DNA of 64,000 bases from Polyporus tsugae (Eukaryota; Basidiomycota; Agaricomycetes; Polyporales; Polyporaceae). The translations under genes and the position numbers were made by a program. The stretch is from NCBI GenBank assembly GCA_024305745.1, contig JAHRBS010000001.1:1922001-1986000 (forward strand), given 5' to 3'. Under the pieces are notes generated by a model. The model worked only from the letters and a program-made list of their open reading frames with translations, was not told the origin of the DNA and searched no databases. Of this stretch, positions 45,116-56,954 are shown piece after piece; positions within the stretch are counted from its first letter, which is position 1, and each line of letters begins with the position of its first letter.

Positions 45116-48104
45116 CTATAATAACGGCAGCCATTGTCCTGCTCGCACGGTCCCGAGTGAGCGAGACGTCTACAGTACGACCATAACAAGGAGGACGCAG
45201 GATACGCACCGATGACTAAACTGGGGAGGTCCATAATGTCCCTCCGTATCGAAAAGCAGAACGTGCACGGCACCGGCGCGCCGCTCGGCTTGAGGAGCAC
45301 GCAGTGCGAATACACGGACTGCGTCGTGTTCTCGAACGCGTGGTTCGCAAAGTTCTCCCAGTACTCGACCACCGACTGGTTTTCGAACAGCTGTTGCAAC
45401 GCACGTGCCCCCCATTGGCACGACGAGAGAGACGGCGACGATAAGCACTCCGCGGTCCGGAATCACAGTCAGAGAAGAAGAGCGCGTGCGCACCTCGTAA
45501 ATGTACTTCCTCTTCCCGACCCCGACGAGCTCCTCGCGCTCCCAGCCGGTGAGCATGCAGAACTCGGGGCCCACAAGGCATATCTCGCCCGTGCGGCGCC
45601 ACGCGACGGTGGGCGTGCCCGAGAACGAGACGAGCTTGTCAAGCTCGATGAGCGAACGCTGGAAGCACTTCTCGACGAACACATCGTCCTCCTCCGTCAT
45701 CGGCATCTGCAGGGCGATGAACGACGGCCGCACTATCGCCAGCGCGCGCACGATCCGCAGGATGTCATTCTTCTCAAATCTGCTCCCGTCGTTTCGCCGA
45801 AAATGTCAGGTGGGGCAAGTTGGTGGATGAGCGGAGGACATATGCGGTAATCGCAGACGGCCATTTCGTTCCGAGAGAGGATGGACGGGGTCACGATTGA
45901 CAGGTGTGGGGGGACAACAGCCGTCGGGTGCCCGAGACATTGCACGAGACGGAAAGGAAGCCATGATCAGATGGGCGGAGAGACAGGAAGGATCCAGCAG
46001 CACAGCATACGCCCACACACGAAGGTTGACAGTTCCACCAGAAGCCCGAATCGCCATCGTGAACGCAGACGAGTGAACCGATGCCAAAAACAAGAAAGGC
46101 AAAGCGCAGGTTAACATCGATGCCGCCCCCCGAACGAACATGACGCGACGACGCACCTTCTGGTCATGTGCTTCATCAAGAAGTGGTATCCCTCCGTGTA
46201 GTCATACCCCTTCGTCACGTTCCGATATACGCTCTGCACCGCACCCTCATTCCCGCTCCCACCGACGTGCGAGAACGATGTCCCGTTCCACTTGCCCCCC
46301 GTCGGCGATGCGATCGACATCTGCCGCCGCGGACGGACCAAGAACGACTGCGGCGAGGGCGACGGGTACGGCGCTCCTCCAACGCCCGCGGCGGTAGGTT
46401 GTGGCGAAACCTGTCCCTGTGGTACTTGCGCTTGTGACTGGTCATACTCCGCGTACTGCGAGGGTCCCCCTTGACCGGGCTGTGTAGCGTAATACCCTGG
46501 CGCTCCAGGTGCGATGTACTCGGGTGGTACTCCTCCCGCAACAGACGCCGCCTGTATTGTCATCTGCGGCTGCTCGCCATACGACTGCGCGCCCGCTGGG
46601 GGATACCCGGGGGGAGCCCCTGGCTGCCCGTGGACGTACTGCCCAGGGAGGGGTTCTGCGGGCCACGAGGCAGCCGAAAGGCCAGATGACTGGGCATGGA
46701 CATACGATGACGGACCTGCGCCTGCGACGGGGCCTGGCCCAGGCTGAGGCACGGTAGCGTGGGCGATCCCGGGCGAGCCGCCAGAACCAGAGTCGGGAGA
46801 GCCGCCTAGGATAGCGGAGAGGATGGAGTATTCCAGGTTCGCGGCCTCTGCGGGAATGCCGAACGAGGCTGCGACGGCGGGGTTGACGTTATACACGGGA
46901 AACATGGCATCGGGCGAGATGTATTGCTGCTGGGGCGGAGGTGGCTGTGGGGCCCCAGGTTGGGGGGGCGGTTGAGGAGAGGCTGGATCTGGCGGTTGCG
47001 CTGCGAGGCGGGTAGTGTGAGAATATGGACGCGAATAACCGTGCATGACGATATGTGGAGGACGGGAGGGTGGGCAAAGGAAGAAAAGGACGCACACTGC
47101 GTCGTGGGCTCTACGCTCTTGGAGGAACCTTCTCCTGATTTCGTGCGCTTGAGAACCTCTAGGGCGAAGGCTAAGTTGCAGGTCGGTGTCAAGCGAGGGG
47201 GTCATGTGGCACTTGCCTAGCTCCTCTTCATCGAGAAGGTACTTTGCCTTCTTGCGGTGACCTTCCGTACAGTTATCGGCCATGCCGCGCTTGACACATC
47301 GCTGACATGGTCGTGCTGGTAGTGGGTATAGAAGTTTGATATCAGTTATGGGATTTACGGTATAAGACAGTCGTGTGAGTGAATAGGAACGGGAACTAGA
47401 GGCGGAACAGGAAGATGGCAAGCAGCGGCCAATTTCGTACAATGGCAACAATGCCCGCTCGACGGCGATGATAGATGAGGGGACATGCAGCGTGGACGCG
47501 TTGATGGGAGAGTGGGATACTGCAGAAGAATTGCCGAACCCACCTGAGGCATCTGCAGCAGGACTCCGGCGTCATATGGGAAGCATGGGGATAGATGGGA
47601 CGAGTGCATCCTGTGCCATTTTTGAATAAAATAATGGGCTGTGGGCTCAAGGGGTATGACGCCATGGGCAATGGAGGGCGTCCGAGGCCAGGGTTCGCGC
47701 TGAAGAGCGCACCCCGCTCAGCTTCCCGAACTGTGCGCGCGCACGAGCGCACGAGCGCATCGCAGAGGAGTGTTGCAGAAGAAAAGTGAGAGGAACTCAC
47801 CGTCGTCGCAAGTGAGGTGGGCCTTCTGGCAGTGGAAGCAGGCGCGGTTAGCCTTTTTCTTCTTCGGACCGTCGCGTGTCCTCGGCTGGGCGCCGGAGTC
47901 ACCGTTATCGTTGGCAGTGTCGGCTGTGCGCTTGCGTTTGGCGGGGGGCTTTTTCTTGGGATCTGAAGCGGAGGCGGAGGGGACGGGGGTGGTGTTCTCA
48001 GAGTTTGATGAAGAGGAGGGCAAGGAGGGGTGGTGTGTGCCGGGAGGGAGGGGAGTCATGGCAGGGGCGATGGGGGGGTGGCGAGTGGACGGGAGGGGCT
48101 GCAT
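45116..48104 (-). CDS. ERT1: ERT1-type Zn2Cys6 regulator of gluconeogenesis
   Basis: Zn(II)2Cys6 transcription factor of the Ert1/AcuK family, which controls gluconeogenic and non-fermentable carbon genes. The start at 48104 gives a Ser/Pro-rich N-terminus and a basic KKKKANRACFHCQKAHLTCD. An intron of about 490 bases follows, then RPCQRCVKRGMADNCTEGHR and KKAKYLLDEEEL, which completes the six-cysteine cluster. The middle is Pro/Gln/Gly-rich. The C-terminal PAS-like region reads SVYRNVTKGYDYTEGYHFLM, FEKNDILRIVRALAIVRPSF, VFVEKCFQRSLIELDKLVSF, PTVAWRRTGEICLVGPEFCM, CFSIRRDIMDLPSLVIGQW and a final LPLL, with the stop at 45118-45116. An ATG at 48059 is an alternative start. The shared intergenic region with MTQ1 holds its promoter. 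Confidence 0.92.
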
Positions 48105-48657
48105 GGGCAGAGGAGGCTGGTGTATAAAAGCAGTCAGTGCATGGGCGAGCGAGGACGAGTGAGAAGAGGACGTCGGTCGAGGACCGGACTCCCCATTCGG
48201 AATTCAGGCCAGCTTCCCGCGTCCGCTCTCCTCCACGCGCCTATCCTCCTCCTCCTCTTCCCTTGCTATTCCCGGCTTCCGCTTCCCACAGACGCCCGTT
48301 CACGTAATCAGAAATGGCTGATTGGCTGTTACGTCACGCGCCTCTCTGTCTGGTGGTCTGTCAGTGTCACAGTCCCGGATGCATCGGCCGCGGCAGCAAG
48401 TCGCAACGCAGTTCGAATTCGCCATTCTGAATCTCTGCCAGACACTGCCAGTGCGACAGCCGTGTGCTCGCCTCGCTTTGCCTCTCGCTTTGCACGATCG
48501 CAGCCAATTGTACGTATATGCGCCATTATAGTCTATAAACGCCGCTCATCTCTTCCTTCCCATTCGCCCAGCCGACATCGCGGACAAGCCGAGCCATGCT
48601 TTCCTGATCGTCGTCTTCCTCTCCTGACCAGCTCAACAGCTCGTATCATCTGCTGCC
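48105..48657. promoter_or_regulatory. Divergent promoter (ERT1 / MTQ1)
   Basis: 553 bases between divergent starts. A CCAAT word lies at about 48513 and TATAAA at 48534-48539, both oriented for the + strand MTQ1 gene. A second TATAAAAG at about 48123 lies just before the ERT1 start but in + orientation. Confidence 0.5.
48534..48539 (+). promoter_or_regulatory. TATA box of MTQ1
   Basis: TATAAA 119 bases upstream of the MTQ1 ATG, in a position suitable for the + strand gene. Confidence 0.45.
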
Positions 48658-50329
48658 ATGACGTCGACCACCCTCCCTCGTGCCACCTCTCGTCTTCTGT
48701 TTCAACTTGCACATGCCATTGGTCGTCAGTCCGCTCAGGTTGAGTTCAGATGGATGCAACACACCCTCAGCAGTCCTCCTCCCGGCATTCCGCCATCCGC
48801 AAAGAATCTCGAGGAAATGGTGGCAAGACGGGTCTCCGGAGAACCTCTCCAATACATCCTCGGTGAGTCTCAAAATCATCGAGTCACCTCCTTACTACCA
48901 CCTGTCACGTGTATGCTTGCTCCATCGGCCATTGCTTTCGCAGCACCGTCTGCTCCTCTTGTCCCGTTTTAACGCCGCGTATGGGTTTCGAAGCTAGGGC
49001 ACAAATCCTGAGTTCTCGTCTTGGCTTTGAAGCGGGTCACTTGAACGTTGAAAGCTTCCCACCTCCGAGGTAGATCCCTGCCACGAACACGATTCATTCA
49101 TCAGAATTGCGCCAAAAGAGCTCCCTGCTTCTTCCAGACGTTCGGCATATAGCGCAGTTCCTGTTGGTCTATCGTTGGTGTCAAACGAATTTGTCTGGGG
49201 TATCGGACGAACCTCTCAGAAAATCAACCTATCCCCACCCGTGGTGCGGTCAACTGGCGAGTCAGACGGAAGTAATCCCATTTGATGCTCTCTGGTGCCA
49301 CGGTATCTCCCCAAGCACACACCAGAGAGCTCGGATCACACACAAAGTCAGGTCAGTGAAAAACTGGACGGATCCGGGCACGCAAGTATGCTTGTCGTAT
49401 CACTCTAAGGAATATTCTCCATCGTGTTCGTTATAGCCGTGACAGGCTTGACATATACGATGAACACGGAGGACGTTAACGTTGTGCTTCTTCTGCCCAA
49501 TGATCATTCATATCGATATTTTTCTGTCGCTTTATGTACTGCTGTATGCGCTAACACATCTGAGCCGCCAGGCTCACAACCCTTTGGTCCGCTTAACCTC
49601 GCTGTCCGCCGTCCAGTTCTCATTCCCCGGCCAGAGACTGAAGAGTGGACGATCCGCCTCGCAGAATCCCTCTCCTTATCTCCCACACGGCCTCTGAACG
49701 TCCTAGACCTCTGCACAGGCACCGGCTGCATCCCGCTCCTGCTCTGCCACCTCTGGCCATCAGGTTCTGCCCACGCGACCGGAGTCGACATTTCGACGGA
49801 TGCGATCAACATCGCTACGGAGAATGCAGCGTTGTGTGGGATTCCCGTACTTCCATCTCCGTCGCATGCCACCAAGGGCCAGGCCCAGAACACGTTCACG
49901 CCGGTCCTCGGTGACTTGATGCATCCCACCTTTGTTCATGAAGCCCGCCTGGAGCTGCCGTACGACCTCATCACGTCAAACCCGCCGTATATTCCCAGAA
50001 CTGAATACGACGAGCTTCCGGCGTCCGTCAAGGACTTCGAAGACATCCGCGCGCTCCTTGGGGAGACGCCTGGCCACACTTCTCCTGATGCTGAGTTGCC
50101 GGACACCGATCGCATGAAGGGCCTGGTGTTCTACTACCGGATCGCGACACTCGCTTCGCGGCACAGCTTGCTCCGCAGCTCTGGGGGCACACTCGCGCTC
50201 GAGGTGGGCGATGGGCAGGCGGCGGACGTTGTGCGGATCGTCGAAAACAATTTGAAGGCGCGTTTGGACAGGATCGACATATGGAAGGACCCTTGGGGGA
50301 AGGAACGCGTGATCGTTGCGCGCACGTAG
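48658..50329 (+). CDS. MTQ1: Mitochondrial release-factor glutamine methyltransferase (HemK/PrmC)
   Basis: SAM-dependent methyltransferase that methylates the GGQ glutamine of class-1 translation release factors. Two exons, 48658-48862 and 49572-50329, join in frame to 320 residues. The N-terminal PrmC domain has ARRVSGEPLQYILG and LAVRRPVLIPRPETEEW. The SAM site is LDLCTGTGCIPLL and the substrate-binding signature is TSNPPYIPRTEY; later blocks are GGTLALEVGDGQA and KDPWGKERVIVA. An N-terminal Arg/Ser-rich stretch without acidic residues suits mitochondrial import. The bacterial-like single-domain form fits Mtq1 better than cytosolic Mtq2. The 709-base intron between the exons is unusual for the window. 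Confidence 0.9.
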
Positions 50330-50735
50330 ACGTCGGAAATGGAGTATGAGGCCACCAACGATCCATGCATGGCATAGATCACGTGCATCCTCACGAAATC
50401 AAACCACACCACCGTCCGCTCAATCTCTCTGATCCTTGGCCTCAACATCAAGCTCGCTGGCGGCACCTTCTCGACCTCCGCTCTTTCTTCATTGCTTTCT
50501 TCTGTCCATGGCATCGCCGACGGTCGATCTACATGTGCATGGAACCACATCACCATTCACTCGTCTCTAGTCCTCAGTCTCTACCCCACCTCATTCTCGT
50601 TCTCTACACTACTCCCTACCGACATTTCCTCAACCTCCGCTCTTCCTCCGCATTCACTTGTCTCAAGTCATCGCCGATGGCCAAACCACACGTACATACA
50701 TCACGAAAGCAAACCACACCGCCGTCCACCCACTC
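50330..50735. other. Convergent 3' region with degenerate tandem repeat
   Basis: Interval between the stop codons of MTQ1 (+) and ACR3 (-). Most of it is made of two diverged extra copies of the ACR3 3' end, listed as a repeat. Confidence 0.7.
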
Positions 50736-50830
50736 CTAGCTCTTGGTCTCTACCGGACTCCCTGCCAACACCTTCTCGGCCTCCGCTCTTTCTCCATCGC
50801 ATTCTCTTGTCATCGTCGACGACGCGGCGT
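50391..50830. repeat. Three imperfect ~150-bp tandem copies at the ACR3 3' end
   Basis: Units begin near 50394, 50546 and 50701. Shared words include CACGAAANCAAACCACACC (copies 1 and 3), GTCTCTACC (copies 2 and 3), CCTCCGCTCTT (all three) and CATCGCCGANGG (copies 1 and 2). The rightmost copy codes the last 20-30 residues of ACR3 on the minus strand. The others are downstream of its stop but can still be read as similar peptides (EERAEVEKV against GERAEAEKV). Confidence 0.75.
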
Positions 50831-52454
50831 CTCCCACACCAACCGATGTCATGTCCGCCGCTAGTTCTCCTCGTGCCCTGATCTCCGCGCCGACGGGGTT
50901 CCCCGCCTCCACATCGGTCATCGACGTCCATTTCAACCCCTGACGCAGACGGAGCGCGACCCACGTGAGCGCAAGCAAGACGGGGACCTCGACGAGCGGC
51001 CCAATCGTCGCGGCGAGGGCCTGGTCCGAGCCGACCCCATACACCGCGATGGTCACGGCTATCGCGAGCTCCTGTGAAAGAAATTAATAATACACATATG
51101 GCACGGGCTCTTGAAAAGGAACACGGTACTTACGAAGTTGTTGGAGGCCGCGGTGAAGCTCTGAACGACGGCCATCTCGTACGACCACTCGGCGCCTCCG
51201 CCCGCCCGCGTGTTACCATGCCTCGCCTGCGTTCTTCCCTCGGTCGCCGGCACCGCTCCCGACTCCCGCTCCTCTCTGGCACCACCCGTGTTTTCTTTTT
51301 CGTGTCCACCTGCAGCGCGCCGCGCCCACCACCACACGAGCGCGAACGTGGTGGACCACATGATGACGAAGTAGAGGACGAGCGGGACGAAGACGCGGAA
51401 GACGGGGCCGAGGTTGTGCACGATGTGGTGGCCCTGGTACGCGAACATGACGACGATCGTGTAGAGGAGGCCGAGGAGCGCGAGCGGGCCGAAGTACGGG
51501 AGGAACGTCGTCTCGAAGAACCGGCGCGAGGTGAGGCGGAGCATCGCGAAGCGCGTCGCTATCCCCGCTGCGAGGGGGATGCCGAGGTACTGCACCAACC
51601 TCATGTCAGTACGGCCGACCTGGGAACCTAAATGATGGACGGGCACGTACGATGAGCACGGAGATCGCGACGTTCCCATACGAGACGTGGAGGGTTTGCT
51701 CGACGCCCCCGCCTCCCCCAAGGACGTTCACGAAGAGCAACGCGAAGGGCGCGTACAGCACGATCTGGAGGAGGCTGTTGAGCACGACGAGCACGGCGCA
51801 GTACTCGCCGTCCCCGCGCGCGAGCGCGTTCCAGACCATGACCATCGCGATGCAGCGCGCGAGCCCGACCATGATCACGCCCGTGCGGTACGTCGGGAGG
51901 TCGGGGAGCGCGGCCCACGCGAGCGCGAGCATGAGGAAGGGCGCGACGACCCAGTTGAGGAGGAGCGAGAGGAGGACCTGGATGAGCATGTGCCGGGTCG
52001 GGAGGAGGGCCGGGAGGGCCTCGTAGCGGACCTTGGTGAGGATGGGCCACATCATGACGATGAGGCCTATTGCAATAGCTTGGGGTTTGACGATTTTAGA
52101 GGTTGGTTGTAGTCGTGTAGAGAGCAGGATACTTACGAGCGGAGACGGACTGGAAGCGTGCGGTGTCGAAGGCGGCCTGGACACCAGGGACGTAGTTGCC
52201 GATGAGCACGCCGACAACCATGCATACGAGTATGGCCGGGGTGAGTAGTCTATCTAGGACCCCGAGCTTTCTCATGAGAGCTGTACAGAATGTTTGTTAG
52301 TCGTTGCGCGTGTTGTAGCAGCAGCGGTTTTGGAGTTACCTGCGGGGGCATTGAATGATTCCTCGTTCCTATGTTGATTAGCCTCTGCATCTCTAGCTTC
52401 GTCATTTCTTGTGATTGGTATTGTCCAATTCACTTCGCTCTTGTTGTCGGCCAT
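50736..52454 (-). CDS. ACR3-family arsenite efflux transporter
   Basis: Ten-helix plasma-membrane transporter that exports arsenite. Five exons. The start at 52454 gives MADNKSEVNWTIPITRNDEA, then a hydrophilic leader. RKLGVLDRLLTPAILVCMVV, IAIGLIVMMWPILTKVRYEA and LLSLLLNWVVAPFLMLALAW follow. The signature VGLARCIAMVMVWNALA carries the essential cysteine. Then YCAVLVVLNSLLQIVLYAPF, QYLGIPLAAGIATRF, FGPLALLGLLYTIVVMFAYQ, MAVVQSFTAASNNF and IGPLVEVPVLLALTWVALRL. A His/Lys/Glu-rich insert lies in one loop, and the tail is a long Ala/Glu-rich extension. No arsenate reductase or regulator gene is adjacent, unlike bacterial ars operons. An in-frame ATG at 52511 could add 19 residues. Confidence 0.91.
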
Positions 52455-52994
52455 ATTTTGCGGTTGCGTGGTGGTAGAAACGAAGCAAAGCCTGGCTTCG
52501 TTCGAATGCATTGACTAAGTGGTAGGCGCCTATTTTGAATTTCCTCGTCAAATTCGGCTGCGGTGATGCACCTTCCTTTTCCGGCGACCGGCGTTACCTC
52601 CACGCGGCAGCAGCGGCACGCCCTGGGCAGAACTCGTCCCCTGCGCGTCGCGGTTCAACATTCCCTTGGTAGTCAACTCCTTGACGAAGCCCCATACCGC
52701 TCTCTTGTGCTGCACATGCTTGTCTATATGTACACCTTCCCAATCTGCTGCCCTACCAGCGCGTGAACGAAAGCGGCAACCCTCATGGAGCCCGATGCGG
52801 TCATGCCTATCGCCGAGGCGGCAGCTTTTGTGATCGAGTGGGAGTGGAGAGTGTACCAAGTATAATACAGTATCTGCCTCCGCCCGCGGAGCAGCGTCCT
52901 CAAACACCTTTATATACCACTGCCATGATCCTCCCTCGGACTCCTCCCATCCGCCCACCTTCTCTCAGACGCTGCTGACTTTACCGGCGTGACA
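52455..52994. promoter_or_regulatory. Divergent promoter (ACR3 / dehydrogenase)
   Basis: 540 bases between divergent starts. TATATA at 52911-52916 is 84 bases before the + strand ATG. The rest shows no known element and no gene. Confidence 0.45.
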
Positions 52995-54231
52995 ATGTCC
53001 ACCGCTCTCAGCTTGATGTATGCTCTCTGCAGCCCCCACATATTGTTTTCCCGTTCCGATAGCATACCATGGCATGCGTCTGATATCCCAAATCTCTCAG
53101 GAAAGGTGAGTACATTTGGGTTTCAGATGTGCATGGTCATCATATTCAGTCTTTCCCCTAGGTTGCTTTAATCACTGGCGGGACGCAGGGGAAGGGGTTT
53201 GAGATTGCGAAGGCGTTCGCATACGCCAGAGCACGAGTGCTCATCGTAGCGCGCGACGAGGACAGGCCAGACATCGCACTCTTGCAGATCAAGCGGCATT
53301 GCAGAGTACACGAGAAGTTCGTTCCGGACGTGAAGTTTGTCGAATGCGACCTCGCTAGTCTATCCGACGTGAGGCGTGTTGGAGACCAGCTGTGCGAACA
53401 TGAAAGCCGTCTAGACATGGTGGGCAGTCCTTGACTCCTCATATTCCCTCCTACACCTGAAATCGTCCACCCTTGCAGGTAGTGTGCGATGCCGGGGTCG
53501 GCATACAGGCTTTCGACGTCTCTGCGGATGGTATAGATCGTCACTTCGCCATAACCCACCTCGCCCACTTCCTCCTCATCAACCGCCTCCTCCCTCTCCT
53601 CCGCCGCTCCGCCTTAACAGACCCCCCGAGTCGCTCACCGTCAACCTCGCCCTCGCCTTCCCGAACTTCGACTCGTCCCCGCACCCCGCGAGCCCCACGG
53701 ATAGTCTGCCTCACCTCCACCCTCCACTCCGTCTCCTCGCGCGCCGCCCAGTTCATCTCCAACGCCGAGCTCTCGTACGAATCCGGCTCCGCGCAGTCCC
53801 CGCTCGCGCTCTACGCCCGCGCGAAGCTCGCGACGGTGCTCTTCGTCAAGGCGCTCGCGCGGCATCTCGATCACGACATCCTCGCGCTCGCTGTCGACCC
53901 CGGCGCAGTGCACCCCGGCCAGTCGAATCAGCTTCTGAAGGCCTACGGCCCGCTCTGGGGCAGCGCGCTCCGTGCGCTGACGGGCCCGTTCGAGCACTCG
54001 GTCGGGGAGGCGTGCTTGACGGCGTTGTGGGCGACGACGGTGCTGCGGGCTGAGCAGGGAGAGGAAGAGTGGGAGCGATGGCAAGGCGCGTACGTCTCTG
54101 CGGTGGGCGTCGCGGGCGGGGAGGGAGAGATGGCGAGGGACGAGGGGCGCGAGGCGCAGCTGTGGAGGATGAGCGAGGCCCTTGTGACGCGGCGGTTAGG
54201 CAACGACGCGTTGCGGCCGTGGTCGGGGTAA
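52995..54231 (+). CDS. Short-chain dehydrogenase/reductase
   Basis: NAD(P)-dependent oxidoreductase with a Rossmann fold. Exons 52995-53105, 53162-53419 and 53479-54231 join in frame to 373 residues. The cofactor loop is ALITGGTQGKGFEIAKAF (TGxxxGxG). The usual NNAG is replaced by VVCDAGVG. Next are DGIDRHFAITHLAHFLLINR, the catalytic Ser region RIVCLTSTLHSVSS and the YxxxK pair in LYARAKLATVLF. A Pro motif AVDPGAVHPGQ follows. A Ser/Pro/Arg-rich insert (SPSTSPSPSRTSTRPRTP) separates two strands of the fold and is not seen in typical members. It resembles the retinol-dehydrogenase/WWOX-like SDR group. The substrate is unknown. Confidence 0.86.
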
Positions 54232-55286
54232 CGTTCTTGTTCTGTTCTGAGTGGACTTTGTTTTCGGACACGTGTTTCTTCATCGTTTTCTCCACGAAGC
54301 TGACTTGGAGATCGTTCGAGTGCCGTGCCTGCCTAGTGCCGATTCGTCGCGGTTGGCCCAGCAAGTATTTAAAAAGGGCCGTTGGTGGATGTAAATGTCC
54401 GTGCCAGCGTTGGCGTTGGCTCTACCGCAGCCGGCTGGGGACAGCTCGGGTGGGTGACTTCAAGGTAGCCGTCTTCGCAATCAAATACGAACAGGCTTTC
54501 TCCGCATCACATGAGGCTGTGGAAGACACAACATGCGTCCGGGTTTCGAAACATGGAATAGGCATGGGTGGCTCAATAGACGGCAACGGTAGGGTCAGGG
54601 AAGCACGCATCCTCCAGGTCAATGGCTCGGCAGGCCAGCGGTAACTTGTTGTAACAGCCGCGGTATATTGTAAGTGCCTTTGATCGCCGATTCCTTTCAG
54701 GCAACTGACAGCTGACGGTGAACTCATGGTAAATTAGCTGCTTGTGGTCGTCCGTTCGATGGCCGAGGATGTATGCTCAGTCTTATGCCCGGTCTTTGAC
54801 TAAGCACCAGGTCTTTTGCGTTGACGGAAATGAGGGAGGGGCGGTGGAAGGGGGAAGGGGGTTTCCCGTCGTCGTTTCTGGGTAATAAGCGTACTTCCCC
54901 CATGCCACGGCGTAAGGTTTGTTAGGTTTGGCATCCGTCGCCCCCAGCAAGGCTTATGGGTAAGCCACGGTATTGTATTGTTAGCCAATCGTGGCTCATC
55001 AATGCCATCGGCGACGTGTATGAGGGTGCGTTCGTGGGTTGCGCCCACGTAGGCTACTTCGCAGAATGCTCATTTCTATATCCCTTGATCACAGAAGCCT
55101 TCTTTTGCATAGCTCGTGGACATCGGTTACCTTCTGTTCGATTCCGCCGGGCAATCGGACTCGCAGAGCCGTCCTCGTCGAGCGTGGGGGACAGCAATCG
55201 ACCACACGGTCACGCTAGTCCCCCCCTGGGCCCTCGCTCCGTGCTCGCATTCCAACCTGCTTCATCGTTCCCCAGAGCTCACCCGC
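54232..55286. other. Intergenic region, no gene recognised
   Basis: One kilobase between the dehydrogenase and the F-box remnant. Frames of about 100 codons occur on both strands but none has recognisable content. Confidence 0.4.
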
Positions 55287-56173
55287 ATGGCTTCGTTTGC
55301 CAGAGCCTTTCCTACCGAAATCGAAGAAAACATCATAGACCATCTTTCCGACCAACCCCGAACTCTTTTCAGCTGTGCCCCGACCTGCCGCAGATGGTTA
55401 TCCCGCAGTCGCGATCGCTTTCGCCTACTCTCCACCGTCTATATCAAGTCGAGAGCACGGCTTGCTGCTCTTTGCACCTTCCTCGATCGCAATCAACATC
55501 ATCAAACGTGGATCCGCTCCGTGACCATGTCGCCGACGGTCGAAGAGGAGACGCTGTTACTCTGTAGAGTCTTCCCTATCCCTTTACTATCACCTCGGTC
55601 ACCCAACCTTCGCCGATGAAGAGATGAGGACCCGCATATCCTCGTACGAACGAAGCCTCTCCTTCAACAAGGCCACTCTCATTCAGCTCCGGTATTCGTC
55701 GTCCAGCATCGAAGAGTTCAATCTCAGGGTCCTCCGTTTGACGTCCGCCGCGGAACTTGTGCGCCTCGTAGGAGGTTTCCCGATGCTTAGTCTGGGATAA
55801 CATATTGGTTTTAACTCGAAGCTAAGCGCTCTCAATGCAGCAGACGCACTGTTTGCTCGCAATCATTTGCCGGGTTTAACCACCATGGATGTGAGTCGCT
55901 ACTCTCCGAAGCCTGTCGCACGCTGCACGAGTTCAAATGCACGCCCACCCTGCGCACCTTCGCGATCCACCTCCGCTTCGGCGGCGTCGTGCACGGCGGG
56001 CCCCGCGGGTCGCCGCGCAAGCCTTCGCAGCTCGGCACCATCGTCTCGCGCGCCCTGCGCTTCCTCCACGACGACGCGCGGTGCACGCAGCTGAAGCGCG
56101 TCCTCTACGAACACACCCGCCTAGAGCTCTTCACCGTCGTCCTCCGCCTGTCGCGGGAGGAGAAGCGGCGGTG
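55287..56173 (+). pseudogene. Degraded F-box protein gene
   Basis: The ATG at 55287 opens an F-box-like N-terminus (FPTEIEENIIDHLSDQPRTL then APTCRRWLSRSRDR) that runs to SPNLRR and a stop at 55617-55619. Coding similarity then continues in the next frame (SSYERSLSFNKATLIQLRYS, LRVLRLTSAAELVRLVGGF) to a TAA at 55797-55799. It goes on as LNAADALFARNHLPGLTTMD and shifts again into SLLSEACRTLHEF, TLRTFAIHLRFGGVV and RALRFLHDDARCTQLKRVLY, ending at 56171-56173. No GT-AG introns I can find repair these breaks, so I call it a pseudogene. An unusual splicing pattern is the alternative. Confidence 0.62.
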
Positions 56174-56954
56174 ACCGGCGGTGCTGAGGCACCTCAGGAA
56201 GCAGGGCTTCTTCGCGCTGCACTGGGTGGGACCCAGGTCGTTTCAAGAGCATCGGGTGGCAGAGCTCACAGCAGCGCCAACCTTTCTGACAGGTCGTGAA
56301 GCCTCCTCCAGAGCCTCGGGATGTGATGACGACTTGGACTTTGGAAGTCGTACCCCGGCGGCGTGTGGACCCCCTTGCGTAGCCTGAATGTGATTTGGGC
56401 CTACCCCTTTGGAATTAGAGGAGTCCAGGGGGCAGCCGACGTACTCGCAAGAGGTCTGGCGACTCCGCCAAGCGTGGTCGCTTTCACATGCAACCGTGAC
56501 AGCGACACTATGTGAACCTAGTAGTATGTGACATTAGTCATAATTGGGCTCGATGGAAACTCCCTGCTTCACAGTAGTTCACAGTCCACAGTATGTTTCT
56601 GCAGGTGTTCGGGTGTTACTGCGAGGCCTCCGACCTACGTTAGTTAAGTAGTCGACAATTTACCCTTAAAACGACAGGCCGCATACGATACTCCTGTATT
56701 AACATGTTGCATAACATATTCTTAACCCCCAAAGATGTAAACTCAAGTGTGGACGTGCAAAGCAAAGCTTGGATTTTGAGGCTACATGCAGTAAAAGCGA
56801 AAAACACACACATCCCGCCGAGCGTACATACAACCGCTTATCGTCCCGCCAACTGCCAATGCGGCCCACCACCCAGCAGTGCCTCCGTGCACTTTTCTCG
56901 TGAGCGAAATAAGGTACGACGTGTAGATCATAATGACGGTGGGGCGTGAGCGGA
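56174..56954. other. Region between the F-box remnant and RACK1
   Basis: 780 bases, AT-richer towards its right end, containing the RACK1 3' UTR. No gene is recognised. Confidence 0.45.

Noticed and set aside
54069..54644. 191-codon + strand frame overlapping the dehydrogenase end
   Set aside because: Different frame from the dehydrogenase, overlaps its last codons and has no recognisable content.
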